Origin: Hyparrhenia diplandra
Lineage: Eukaryota > Streptophyta > Magnoliopsida > Poales > Poaceae
Direction: 5' to 3'
Length of the DNA: 64,000 nt
Assembly (NCBI GenBank): GCA_015847255.1
Contig: JADLZK010013189.1
Coordinates: 124,001 to 188,000, forward strand
A program made the position numbers and the translations under genes. The notes beneath the pieces are model-generated. The model saw nothing but the letters and a program-made list of their open reading frames with translations, was not told the origin of the DNA and ran no database searches. Positions within the stretch are counted from its first letter, which is position 1. Every line of letters begins with the position of its first letter. This document shows, piece by piece, positions 52,960-64,000 of the stretch.

Positions 52960-55319
52960 TCTTCTCCTTACGTTTTGTAGATAATCAATTACAGCAATGT
53001 ATTACATCAAATGCAAAATAAGTTGATCGGGCAAATATGTACAAGGTACTATTTACTTACATATTCATGCAAGTGCACATAGCATCGAGAACCCGTAGCT
53101 TTGGTGATACTTGACTCTCGCGATTTTGCCTATTCTTTTCATTTTGCTTCCTACAAGAGAATGAACATAGGTTCAAGATAATAAGACCATTTGCAAACTC
53201 AATGAGAAATAAGAATACAAGACCCTTACCATCTTCTTTGGATTAGACCAAAGTGCAACTAGTGCCCGCCATCGTTCATCGATCATAGAATCAACAGGAG
53301 AAGTTGTCCTAAGCTCATTTCTTTGGTACACCATTGAAGTATTTCTTCTTCACCCGATAGCGTTGTTGTCGCACCATCGAAGCGCAAGCACATCGGTGCA
53401 AGCATCATCCACCGCTTTGTCATCTTTATCAATTTCCAAGCGCAACTATTCATATGGCAATTCCATAGTTAGAGCTTCAACTCATCTTAAGCAGATATAC
53501 AAGCTACTAAAAGGATACATATAGTAATCCACTTACACTTAGCTTCCCCATAAAGCTTTTGTAATATTTGTCGCCGTCCTTGTAATCTTTCCAACGAGTT
53601 AGGACATGAATCTTGTCTCGAACGATGACTCCGGCCTTCTCGATGCTAACTTGGCGGCTTGAACAAGTTGATGAGGCCTTTTTTGCCTTCAAAGCAACAG
53701 CTATGGGCAACCTCTTTCCCATAGCTTTTGTCATCCTTTCAATTTGTGTTCCCTTGGTGGGTGGCCTAGGTCTCCTTGGGGCTCATTTGTGGAGGACCTA
53801 CAAAATAGTAATTGCGGTTCAATGGTTTCGTTTAATGCAAATGAGCACAAGAGATTTCATATTCAAATGACAAATAATCTATAACGTGCCTTCAGTGTCC
53901 TCGCCTCTAGCACGTTGTTGTTATCGGGTAGGCCATCATTATCGTGATCCGTAGGACTGGAGTGTCGAGCAATGTGCGCATTGCCCCGCTCCGTAGTAGA
54001 ATTTGAGCCTTGTGGCGTTCAACTTGAATGTCCTGTAGCACCCCGTGTTTGAAGCCTTTTGATGCTCTTGTTGGGGGGGCGTGAGTAGCATCCACCTCGA
54101 CCCATCGGATGCCCTCACCCTCTTACTAGCATTCCTACCTCCTGGTGCCATTTTGGTGTTTTTCTTTGTCCTTGAAGCGAGGACTTTGACTCTATGACCT
54201 TTAGGAATCGATGGTACAAAACAAAAATACATGTAAGTGATGTGCATTAATAAGCAAGACAATGTAGTAAAGAAAAGATATGAAACAAAGATTATTGAAC
54301 TAAAGCAGTATCATACACTAAAGATCAATACTTTACAAACATTATAATTCAATGTAAATATTCCCCCATCCACTACTTTGGAGATAGAATAAGCACCTCA
54401 ATTTCTATGGGGGCCGGCTACTCATCGATTCGGTGTCTTCCGAATCACTATCTCCTTGATCATCATCATCAAGGAGATACTCGATGATTCGAATCACTAT
54501 TTGTTCCCTTCGTTCTTTGTTTTTCCCCCTTCTTTGCCGGTGGTTGTGGAATAGAATTATTTAATTGAGATCTTAAGTTCAGCAGCCCGAGTTGTTGAAA
54601 CATCTTCTCATTCTCTGCCCGCATATCACGTTGTCTCTCATAATCGAGCATTGGAGGATCTACTACTTGCAAGATAGATAACAAGAATTACGGTGTTTCT
54701 ATTAGATACTAAAATGGACTTTTACTATGAGCTAAGAGGTACTACTACTTGCAAGAAAGATAAGGGGAGGGAGCTAGTAGTTTTCTTGGGAGAGCTTAGA
54801 GATAATAGGTGGTTAGGTTTTAGATTTCAGGTAAATAATCTAAGAGGCAAGTGCTAGCACTATTTACGTGTTTAGATGACTAATCTACTTTTTTGAATAT
54901 ATGAGGAACCTAAGCTCCCTTATCTTATTAGGACACATGTATCCAAACTGCTTCAATCAAATAGCATTTCGTGAATCCTAAAAGATTTTCTATTGCTAAA
55001 GCGTCGACATCAATACTCGGATTAGCTTTAGGTTTCTATTGCATTTAAATATCTACACATTCCGGTAGCTCAGTCATGTATAATTCCACTATGACTAAAC
55101 AAGTGAATTCTTAAATAATTTCACTAAGACCAAACAATCATCAGGCACAAAGTAACTGGACAAACGAGTAAAATCTTAAATTATGAACAGTGCGGGTTGG
55201 TTACCTCCTTGTTTTGGTTCTTGTGGTCGTGCGGTTTCTTCTTCTTGTGTACATTGTTCTTCTATCGTAGCTTGTTCTTGTGAAGGTTTCTTACGAAGTT
55301 GACCCCTTGTTGCCACCAT

Positions 55320-55800
55320 AGAGGTCGTCAAAGGGGATGTAGAGGAGGTGCGGTGAACCCTACTCGATGAAAAGCGTATGCAAGAGCTTAATTCGCTTCG
55401 GTGATGTTGTCGTCCCCAAATCCTGGAATGGTTAAGGTTAGATTGTGTCGAGAAAGAAGGGGATTAGGAGATGAGAGAGGGGGATGCGGCGATTGATGTC
55501 GGTGACGACGCATGTCCTCGCCGGATCTGTTCACCCCCGTGGCCGGCTCAGTAGGTGTGGAAGAGAGGTCGATAGGGGAGGGGAGGTACCGGCTCATCGT
55601 GGTGGAGGAAGCGGCTCGTCGACGGCGGTTGTGTCCAGCGACGGCCGCTAGGGTTTGAGAATGGGGGGTCGAGGGGGAAATGAGAGTGGATGGTGGTGAT
55701 TTAAGACGGGGGGTTGGCGGTGTTTTTTTGCCGCAAAATTTTTTTCGGGATGACGCCATTGAAATGTTTTGGCCGCCCAATGTTCTTTCGCGCCCAAATT
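55320..55800 (-). promoter_or_regulatory. GC-rich promoter/5' leader of the TNP1-like gene
   Basis: CpG-rich stretch upstream of the minus-strand ATG at 55319. A 130-codon minus frame (55780-55388) is Ser/Pro/His-rich without a domain and is better explained as leader. No clear TATA box was found. Confidence 0.35.
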
Positions 55801-55889
55801 TTACTTTTTTTTTTGTTCTTGTAACTTTTTTTTTTCCCGCCTTTTAAAATACCTAAATGTAGCTTAAAAAGCTAGTGTCGGATGTGTAG

Positions 55890-57425
55890 TTAAATCATTC
55901 TCGAAATCCTCTTAAACTTTTTGGGGAGTCCATAGAGCCAACCTATGATGTTGTATGCACTTGTGGAATTTTCGGACCAAGTTTACCTATTTCTGTAATT
56001 ATTTTTTGTTTTAATCAACAAAACTTGTTAAAATACCTAAATGGAGGTATAAAAATCTAAAATTTTGGTGGGACACATAATTTTGATGTAGCTTGTTGAA
56101 AAAAAAAAATTTGAGTGGATTCAGAGAAACTGTTGGTACACATCCTCACAATGACCCACATCTCTCACGTGTTCTAGTCACTAGGTGAGAGATGGTCATG
56201 GTAGTGTGAGATGTGTACTACCACTTTCTTAAAATCGTCTCAAACTTTTTTGGGGAGTCCATAGAGCCAACCTATGATATTGTGTGCACTTGTGGAATTT
56301 TTCAGACCAAGTTTACCTATTTACGTAATTATTTGTTGTTTTAATCAACAAAACTTGTTAAAATACCTAAAGGAGGTAAAAAATCTAAAATTTTGGTGGG
56401 ACACATAATTTTGATGTAGCTTGTTGGAAAAAAAAATTTGAGTGGATTCAGAGAAACTATTGGTACACATCCTTACAATGACCCACATCTCTCTCACGTG
56501 TTCTAGTCACTAGGTGAGAAATGGTCATGGTAGTGTGAGATGTGTACTACCACTTTCTCGAAATCATTTCAAACTTTTTGGGGAGTCCATAGAGCCAACC
56601 TATGATGTTGTGTGCACTTGTGGAATTTTCAGACCAAGTTTACCTATTTCTATAATTATTTGTTGTTTTAATCAACAAAACTTGTTAAAATACCTAAATG
56701 GAGGTAAAAAATCTAAAATTTTGGTGGGACACATAATTTTGAGGTAGCTTGTTGGAAAAAAAAATTTGAGTGGATTCAGAGAAACTGTTGGTACACATCC
56801 TCAAAATGACTCACATCTCTCTCACGTGTTCTAGTTACTAGGTGAGAGATGGTCATGGTAGTGTGAGATGTGTACTACCACTTTCTTGAAATCATCTCAA
56901 ACTTTTTGGGAGTCCATAGAGCCAACCTATGATGTTGTGTGCACTTGTGGAATTTTCGGACCAAGTTTACCTATTTACGTAATTATTTGTTGTTTTAATC
57001 AACAAAACTTGTTAAAATACCTAAATGGAGGTAAAAAATCTAAAATTTTGGTGGGACACATCATTTTGATGTAGGTTGTTGGAAAAAAAATTTGAGTGGA
57101 TTCAGAAAACTGTTGGTACACATCCTCACAATGACCCACATCTCTCTCACGTGTTCTAGTCACTAGGTGAGAGATGGTCATGGTAGTGTGAGATGTGTAC
57201 TACCACTTTCTCGAAATTGTCTCAAACTTTTTTTGGGGAGTCTATGGAGCCAACCTATGATGTTGTGTGCACTTGTGGAATTTTCGGACCAAGTTTACCT
57301 ATTTCTATAATTATTTGTTATTTTAATCAACAAAACTTGTTAAAATACCTAAATGGAGGTAAAAAAAATCTAAAATTTTGGTGGGACACATCATTTTGAT
57401 GTAGCTTGTTGGAAAAAAAATTTGG
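55890..57425 (+). repeat. Tandem array of ~327-bp repeats
   Basis: Four full copies and one partial copy. The landmark atgtgtacta occurs at 56211, 56540, 56868 and 57193 (spacing 329, 328, 325). Each copy contains gagccaacctatgatgttgt, tttaatcaacaaaacttg, taaaatttggtgggacac-type text, and an inverted pair tcacgtgttctagtcactaggtgaga. Copies are about 95% alike by eye. Plus-strand frames of 68-77 codons repeat in three copies because the monomer is open there; I do not call them genes. Confidence 0.9.
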
Positions 57426-57511
57426 TAAAAAAAATGTTGGTTAAAAAATAGGAAATAGAATATTGAAAAAGTAAAAAGAAAGAAAGAAAATGTTGGTTAA
57501 ATAAAAAAAAA

Positions 57512-57582
57512 GTGCCCAATTTGGGTTCAAACTTGTGACCTGTGGCTGTCACTTGGAGAGTCTTACCAATGCGCTACAAAGA
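57512..57582 (-). ncRNA. tRNA-like Pol III unit (relic or SINE-like)
   Basis: The minus strand reads tagcgcattggtaagac (box A-like) and, about 30 bases on, cacaagtttgaaccc (box B-like, T-arm type). A run of nine T follows at 57503-57511, a Pol III terminator. No strand pairs with gggcac to make an acceptor stem, so it is not a normal tRNA gene. Could be a tRNA-derived SINE head or tRNA relic carried by CACTA A. Confidence 0.4.
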
Positions 57583-57599
57583 TGTTTTTTGGTAGAAGT

Positions 57600-59420
57600 C
57601 CAATTACGAGTTTACTTGAAGCATTCCTCATGCCGCCCCTTTATATAGTGGACCCTAATCGTCCGGATCCGAAAACCCCAGGCCCATTTCGCTTCCTCGT
57701 TGCCACGCTTCCACTCCCCCCATAAAAACCCCACCGCCGCCCGGTTCTTGCGCCGCCATGCCTTCCTCGCCCGCCCGGCGCCGCCGTGAACGGATGGGGC
57801 CCGCCGGGAAGAAGAATCAACACGGTGGAACGGCGTCAAGAACCGATCTCGCGACAAGAAGGCCCAGGGGAGGTGGGTGGCCCGCGGCTGCGGCGGCAAT
57901 GCCGGGGTGGCTCTGCCCGAGACTCCGCCGGCGTCGGTGCGGCGCCTCGGCCTCCGGGGCTCTTGGTTGAAGGGGCCAGCGTCGGGCGGGGCTCGCGGCG
58001 GCGGCGGCATCGCTCTAGATGTGTGCCGCCGGGGTTCGAAGTTGATGGTGGCTCCCGGGGCTACACCACCCCGCTTGGCGTCTGCACCCGATCCATGGCG
58101 CCGTCTTTGCAAGGGGAGAAGGCCCACGCCCTCGAAGTTCGCCGTCGCCCGGCGTCCTCGACCTCGTCGGCCGACCACAAAGGTGAGCTTAGGGTTCCTT
58201 CATTTGGGGTTTTCTTGGTTAGGGTGTGGGGTTTTTTTTCGTTAGGGTGTGCGGTTTTGTGCAGATTAGGGGATGAAGAAGATTTGGTATAGATTAGGGG
58301 ATGAAGAAGACAAATCGGTGTCATATTGAAATAGAAAATGGGGGTTTTTTTTCCAATTTGTGCAGTTCATTGTACTATATCTACTTTGCTTGTGTATGAT
58401 CATGCATGCAAATCAATGTTAATCGATTTGGGATATCTTTGCATGCTTCATAGGCAGGTCATTGACATGTTAGGTATAAAGCGCTAGCCAGGCTAGATAA
58501 ATTAAATGCACAGTCTTGACACAGGAGTCTTCATGAAGCTAGTTCTTTGTCAAGGCGAGCTAATCTTTGCAAAGTCTTGGATTTCTACATTTAGTTGCTT
58601 TATCATGTATTCATTGTTTTTCTGACTCGAGTTACTTGATGTTTTACATGTTTATTTACATGTTTATTATAACGAGGTTACTTGCTTCTTGTTATTAATT
58701 ATACCAAAGCATGAAGTACAATTCCGTTACCTTTATTTACATGTTTATTATACCTGGTTACTTCTGTTTTTAGATACCTGCTCACTTTTTGTATGTAATT
58801 TTAATCTGGTCAAAAGCGCTAAGTTGAATTAGATGACTGTCCTTTTTCAAGCACGAGAAATGCAAATATGCTTCAAATCTGTTATTTTTCCAAATAATTG
58901 TGTAGTATTGTAAAAAAAAAGGGATCAATGTTACGGGTCATGGTTATCTTGATAAATTTTGCATGCTATATGCCTATATGATTATAGCAAAGTTCTGCCA
59001 TAACTTATATCTGGTGTGCAAGAGAGTTTCCATCTTTGAGTTCATGCTATATGTTTCTACTATATGTCAAAAAGCGAGGTTGTGTATGTGTGTTTCATTA
59101 TGAAAGTTGAAATGTTTGCCTTTTGTTTATGCGAGTTGCATTTCTTTGCAACCATGCCACCACCGAGGTTAAGGACTTGAGGAATGTGATGTTCGGCGAA
59201 TTTGGTTGAGGTGTCAGGGAAAAACAATGTCTTTGGAGAGAGGGTGACCAATGTGGAAGAAGCTGAGTGGAAGAACAGAGTCAACGTCTTCATCTGGAAT
59301 AGGCTAACAAGAAGAAGGATGTTGGATCGATGAAGCGAAGGCCGAGATTCATGGCCTCAAGGCGGACATGGAGAAGCTCAAGAAGAAGAGGAAGAACAAG
59401 GAGCAGTAGGGAGTGCTTGC
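57600..59420 (+). pseudogene. Small spliced plus-strand gene inside CACTA A, unrecognised
   Basis: A promoter-like ccataaaaacccc (57719) leads to gccgccATGcc at 57758, a good plant start context, in a GC-rich first exon. A donor aaggtgagct lies at 58182. Non-coding AT-rich sequence (58200-59080) fits an intron. A second exon about 59080-59409 ends with an alternating Lys/Glu coiled-coil-like tail (AEIHGLKADMEKLKKKRKN, stop at 59407). Upstream in that exon the frame changes (stops near 59208 and 59332). I do not recognise a domain. It may be a captured host gene or an accessory gene of the CACTA family. Confidence 0.35.
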
Positions 59421-59952
59421 CGGACGGATGGCCATAGAACTTGGTGGACTTCATCTATAGTTATATTATATAGTTGTCTATATATAGCACTAGGACGTTC
59501 TTTGGAATGCTTCTTTGGAGGAGATCAGTCTCCTAGTTTATTTTGGTTGTAAACATGGTTATCACGGTCGTCTAGAACCTGGTCCACTTCCATGGTATTT
59601 GGAAACAATGAAGTCTTATCGGTGGCATGTATATGTGCCTTTTAGATCAATTATTAATATGAAGTTATGTAGCTTTTGCTATGTTATATAAGTTTGTTTG
59701 CATGTCTCTTTATTAGTAATCCTTATATAAGTTTTTCTGTTTTGCATGTATCTTATTCTTGTTGAAAACACAAACTGGTGGCACCCATCTTTACGTTCAT
59801 GAAAACACAAACTGGTGGCACATAGATGCATTGCACAATGTATTATGTAACAAAGTTTAATATAACAAAATCAACAACGTAGGTAAAAATACGAGAGACA
59901 TAGCAGCTTGCTTCTTGTTTTTGATTGGTAAAAATAAGAACAACTATCTTTA
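59421..59952. other. Non-coding stretch between two convergent genes
   Basis: AT-rich; direct repeat gaaaacacaaactggtggca at 59764 and 59800. Contains the 3' ends of the plus-strand gene and of TNP2. Confidence 0.5.
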
Positions 59953-62900
59953 TTAGTAATCCTCATCTTCATCGTCATCAAAGGACATGTCATCATTGTT
60001 ATCGTTGCCACCATCACTACAATTACTATAGTATTGTATCATCTTCCTCCTCCTCGTCCTCACTTTCTTCATCATCGAGAGTAATAGTAGCTTGCTTCTT
60101 GTTTCTTATAAGCTCTTGTAAATTTCCTTCAACTACTGAGTTGCTTCTCCGCCTTGAATGTTGTGCGTAACCACAATATCATCTACTTCTTTGACTACAT
60201 GCTCACTATCGAACCATAATCATCTGATGCACCTCAAGGCGGCCTCTTCTTTCTCGGACACATCATAAACATTCCTATGTTCAAATTTTTGCACAACTTC
60301 GCCAATCCTTACCTAAAAGCTGTGTCTTGCGGGTAAAATATCTTTTAAACTTGACTAGTCGGGATGAAAGGATCAGTCTTGTACCATAATGACTGCACAT
60401 TGATGGATTTGAAATATCCATCACCTTTTGGGACTCTCGACTTGCCTTCTTGGTTGTACCAATCGCATCGAAATAGAACCACTGACCGACGGCATTGTAA
60501 ATTCGAGTTATACTCCAACTGAATTACCTCTTTAAGGACACCATAAAAATCAATGAGTTTGTCATCATGATCTCCGGGAGTCAATATACCTTTGTTTTTG
60601 TGTCAACGGGTACTTCTCACGATCGGCGGTGCTATAACGCACTCCATTCACAATGCAAGCTGCACAACGCTTAACTTCGCAGATCGGCCCATCGGCAAGT
60701 GCCCACAGTCCTTCGCTAACCGGCTACGGATTAGTGACACCTGTACATATCCATACTAATGCATTTACTGAACCTAGAAACATAATATGTAGTCACTTAC
60801 ATGGCACTTAAACCACTTTGCAAATCCTTGTCCAACCATTCTATCAACATCTTGAACACCTTCCTCCTCCAGTTCTTCCTTGTACTTCCTGCAGGGCAAA
60901 TGATACATAATCGAGAAAATGTAAATGATAATTAATCTCAAGCATGTAAATGACACTTACTTCTTATAATTGTCGAACCCCGTCACAATTATTTATTTGC
61001 ATACCAAATTAACTTTTTCATGAGATTATCATCAATGTAGTTGCACCTATTAGCTCCAACAAGAGTAGCACCATGCTTCAAAACAGAGATGTCATCAGGC
61101 AATGGCCTATCCCCATGACTACCACCATCATCCCTGTTAAATCTAGTTTCAATATCCTCCATGTACCTAGAACAAAAAGTTAGGGTGTCACTTGCTACAT
61201 ATGCCTCAGCAATCGATCCTTCTGGCCTTGCCCTGTTCCTAACAAAATTCTTCAAAGTGCCTAGACACCTTTCTATTGGGTACATCCATCCATACTGAAC
61301 AGGACCTCTAAGCGGTGCCTCATCGGGGAAGATGGACACACAAGTGCACCATGACATCAAAAGCGGTGGAAAGATTCTCTCAAGCTTGCATAGGATCGGT
61401 GGAATGTCTTCTTTCAGCTTTTTGACAATAGCTACCTTTAGGTTTCTATTGCATAGTTCCCTGAAGAAGGCCCCGAGCTCTGCAATTGGTTCATACACAT
61501 CCTTCGGCACTAGTCCTCTTAGTCCAGCAGGCATGATTCTTTGTAGGAGAATGTGACAAGAATGTGTTTTGAGCTTTCCAACCACCCTCGAACCATCCGC
61601 ACTTATGTATCTTGCTAGGTTGGCCGCATATCCATCTGGAAACTTGATACCTTTGAGAAACTTGCAAAACTCGACCTTTTGATCTTTCCCCAAGACATAA
61701 GGAGCAGGTGGAGCACTGAATGAGTTGTTGCCTTTGTCCTGTAAGTGCAAATCATGTCTTATGCCCATATCATACAAATCTAGCCTAGCATTTGTGTCCT
61801 TGGTCTTGCCCGATTACATTGAGTAATGTGCATAGAATATTTTCACATACGTTTTTTCTCTATGTGCATGACATCAAGATTATGTCGAAGCAACAAATGT
61901 TCCCAATAAGGCAATCTCCACAACGCAGATTTGCGGCTATAAATCTTTGGACCCACATTTGTTCGCTTCCTTTTTGTTTCCGGTGACTAATTCTTTCCAC
62001 GGCGACATCTTTCACCTTCTCTAGCTCCTCTCGGAGCTCATCCAAAGTGAACTTCCCTGGTGCACCTTTGTTTTCTTTCTTACCATCAAAAGCCAAACTT
62101 TTACTCCAAGCATGTGTCCTTTTTAGGTAACGACGATGTCCAATGTAACATATCTTACCCCTTATTCTCCTAGACAAAGGATCCTTGTTTTGACCTTGAA
62201 TACATGCATAATACCCTTTGGTTGTTCTCCCTGCATAACGTGCTCAATTTGGATAATCATGTATACACCACAAAGACGGCAAAGACGAAGGTCAAACTTC
62301 TTACCGGTGCATGCATCTAAGGTGCGACACCCTTCCATCGCTCTAGAAGTTCTTCAATTAGGGGCTCAAGGAACACATCAAAGTCCTTTCCTGGAGATGT
62401 TGGACTGGGATGAGTAAAGACATAAAGCAATTTGCTGGATTCACGCATTCCCATGGTGCGAGATTAAGTGGTGTCACAAGCACTGGCCACATACTGTACT
62501 AGGTACTCATGTTGCCAAATGGATTGAACCCATCGGTAGCTATGGCAAGCCTCAGGTTCCTCGGATCTGCTGCAAAGGATGGTTTTCCTCTGTCAAAGTC
62601 TTTCCATGCTTCCCCATCATTTGGATGGCTCATTACACCCTCAAGCGGCTTCCTCACTTTCTTGTGCCATTGAGTTTCCTCGAAGTTCGCTTTGATGCAT
62701 AAATTCTCTTCAACCTTGGCAAGAGTGGAAAATGCCTCAATACCTTATGTGGAACCTGCTTTTGTCAGTTTCATCTTTCCATCTAGACTCCTTGTAGACT
62801 GGGCACACATTCAACTTAGCATACTTGGTTGTTTCCGTATCGCGAAACAACACACAATTGTTCTTGCACACATGGATGTTTTCAAATCCAAGGCCCAACT

Positions 62901-63514
62901 CTCGAAGGTATTTTTTGGCCTCATCATATGATTGTGGCAACTCACTCGAAGGGTATCCATCGAAACCAACTTTATCATTGTGCTAAATCCTGCATTGCTG
63001 ATTCGATAACGAGACTTGACATACAACATCCTCACTAGAAAAGAGAATTTTGAATGGGAAGATCCCGGGCTAAGTGCTTTCTTCGCATCTTCAAGGACCC
63101 TAGCAAACCTTGGTTGTTCTCCATCAGCTTCTGCTTGAGCATACAGATCTCCAATCAGCTCTGGAACCCCATGATCCTCATCATAGTCATCATCATTGTC
63201 CACATCCACATTAATCCCAAAGGCATCGTGACTTCCTCCAACCTCATTCTGCACATTCTCAAGTACTCAACATCTGGCGACTCCCCATGATGAATCCACC
63301 TAGTGTATGTAACTGACATTCCAAAAAGGTGTATGTGGTCACATACTTCATCCTGATTATGCGAAACATGATTAAGACATTTACGGCATGGACATGGTAT
63401 CTTTCTTTGTTTGGGGATATCGATATCTTTCTCTAACAAACTTCATGAACTCATCAACTCCTTCGATATATGGAGTAGTGAACTTTGTACCATGCTTAAT
63501 CTAGCTTCGATCCA
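59953..63514 (-). pseudogene. TNP2-like transposase of CACTA A
   Basis: Cut-and-paste transposase of CACTA elements. Order on minus: start MDRS at 63514 with an in-frame stop at codon 5; transposase-associated domain with CPCRKCLNH (about 63400) and WIHHGE; acidic linker; TNP2 N-terminal part with YDEAKKYLRELGLGFENI and CKNNC (about 62915-62850); Transposase_21 core about 62760-61800 (VMSHPNDGEAWKDFD, IATDGFNPFGNMS, FDVFLEPLIEELLERW), broken by several shifts and stops; DUF4218-like part 61777-60989 in one 262-codon frame (LRGLVPKDVYEPIAELGAFF, GPVQYGWMYPIERCLGTLK, NRARPEGSIAEAYVAS); introns; DUF4216-like part about 60700-60345 (VVLFRCDWYNQEG, DPFIPTSQV); acidic tail ending DEDEDY at 59953. 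Dead by stops, but DUF4218 remains open. Confidence 0.85.
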
Positions 63515-63599
63515 TCTGTCCCTACATGAACATTAATTTGAAAACATATCAAACACATGCATGTATCACATTAATTTGAAAAAAAAATCAAACACAAGC

Positions 63600-64000
63600 A
63601 TATATATCACAAGAATTTGAAAACAAATAAAACCTTCAAGTCTCGTCCTCGCGCCGATTGCTGGCGACGTACGCAAAGAGCGATGTGCCCTCGCGTCTTT
63701 TTATGCGCCCTCGCCGCCCGGCTAGCTCAAGGCGCCCTCGGCGCCAGCGGCGCTATGCCGCCCCACGCGACCAATGCCAACAACCTGCGAGGGGGATGCC
63801 AACGCCAACGCCGATCAAGCGCCCGGGCGCCAACGCCAGCGTCGATCAAGCGCCACGGGCGCCAACGCCCGATCACCCCCGGGGGCGCTAACGCCAACGC
63901 GCTGCGCCGATCACCGGCCCGGGGATGCCACCGCGCGCCACCGCGATCGTGTGCCGCGATCAAGTTACGGGGGTTAGACAATGAAACATCATCGCTGGTG
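63600..64000. repeat. GC-rich short repeats upstream of TNP2
   Basis: Upstream leader side of TNP2. The words gccaacgcc, gatcaagcgcc and cgatca recur about every 35-45 bases between 63770 and 63960, giving an impure tandem repeat. Frames on both strands are open through GC bias and are not called. The element runs on past the window. Confidence 0.6.

Larger units (their letters stand above)
36747..55319 (-). pseudogene. TNP1-like gene of CACTA A (plant transposase, Ptta/En/Spm family), interrupted
   Basis: Accessory CACTA protein, expected to bind subterminal repeats in the nucleus. Exons on minus: 55319-55205 (start MVATRGQLRKKPSQEQ, donor gtaacc); about 54662-54407 (YERQRDMRAENEKMFQQLGL, acidic tail); about 54150-53890; about 53812-53537 (VSIEKAGVIVRDKIHVL, WKDYKDGDKYYKSFMGKLS, donor gtaagt); about 53443-53230 (TTSPVDSMIDERWRALVALW); about 53150-53055; an exon about 37465-37372 (DEELDVVEAFKTCHASSKRG); last exon 37126-36747 (DDMEFLMSQPIDEGETPVSS; coiled coil ELKKTSGEAKEQLARQ), stop at 36747. 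CACTA B sits between the sixth and seventh exons, at or beside the splice acceptor. Frameshifts are visible near 54475, 53310 and 53100-53130. The GVIVR and FK.CH words are what place it in PF03004. Confidence 0.75.
35757..64000 (-). mobile_element. CACTA (En/Spm) element A, right end outside window
   Basis: Large CACTA-superfamily element carrying, on minus, a TNP2-like transposase (63514 to 59953) and a TNP1/Ptta-En/Spm-like gene (55319 to 36747) in the usual order and orientation. A possible left terminus CACTTTTGTCACGG lies at 35757, followed by many gtcac-containing subterminal repeats (35768-36540). That terminus is weak: the same bases could be the polypurine tract of the adjacent LTR. 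The element is split by CACTA element B at 37470-52959. Confidence 0.65.

Noticed and set aside
56514..57399. Three similar plus-strand ORFs of 68-77 codons
   Set aside because: They are the same open stretch in each copy of the 327-bp tandem repeat, with no domain, start context or codon signal.
57512..57582. A functional tRNA gene
   Set aside because: No acceptor stem can be formed and the box A arm is imperfect; kept only as tRNA-like.

Overview
The window is plant nuclear DNA from a grass, most likely rice (Oryza) or a close relative. This is inferred from a Tourist-type MITE with TTA target duplications, several CACTA elements, Athila- and Tat-lineage Ty3/gypsy elements, a Helitron terminus and GT/AG introns. 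I see no intact host gene, rRNA or CRISPR. It reads as a transposon-on-transposon block typical of grass heterochromatin.

Layout. 1-10.7 kb: two head-to-tail copies of a non-autonomous Athila-like family that share an LTR (LTRs at 2382-3089 and 9240-~10669). The second copy keeps gag, protease and an ATHILA ORF1-type gene but has no reverse transcriptase or integrase. 10.8-14.8 kb: two truncated copia elements in opposite orientation (LTRs 11088-11713 plus, 14230-14825 minus), enclosing a CACTA end (13159) and an LTR relic. 15.1-17.0 kb: a Tourist MITE, a TA microsatellite and a gene-like relic. 17.1-19.3 kb: an inverted Athila-like piece.

19.3-30.6 kb: a 5'-truncated Tat-lineage gypsy element on the minus strand (gag, protease, RT, two RNase H domains, integrase) with an additional spliced gene on the opposite strand, driven by its own TATA box just inside the 3' LTR. 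30.6-33.95 kb: a Helitron-like element whose presumptive 5' end is repeated seven times. 34-35.75 kb: part of another gypsy LTR.

35.75 kb to the window end: a large CACTA element (A) with a TNP1-like gene (55.3 to 36.7 kb), 327-bp tandem repeats, a tRNA-like Pol III unit, a small plus-strand gene and a TNP2-like transposase (63.5 to 59.95 kb). Its TNP1-like gene is split by a second CACTA element (B, 37470-52959, 3-bp duplication TCT), which is itself split by a structurally complete Tat-lineage element (39599-51856, 5-bp duplication CCTAG).

How the parts relate. Tat element 2 has gag, protease, RT, RNase H and integrase on plus and a multi-exon antisense gene on minus. The two transcription units converge on an 80-bp minisatellite. 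The antisense genes of the two Tat elements share protein motifs, promoter position and exon layout, making them the best-supported unusual system here. Nearly all coding regions carry frameshifts or stops; the RNase H/aRNH and integrase frames of Tat element 2 are the best preserved.
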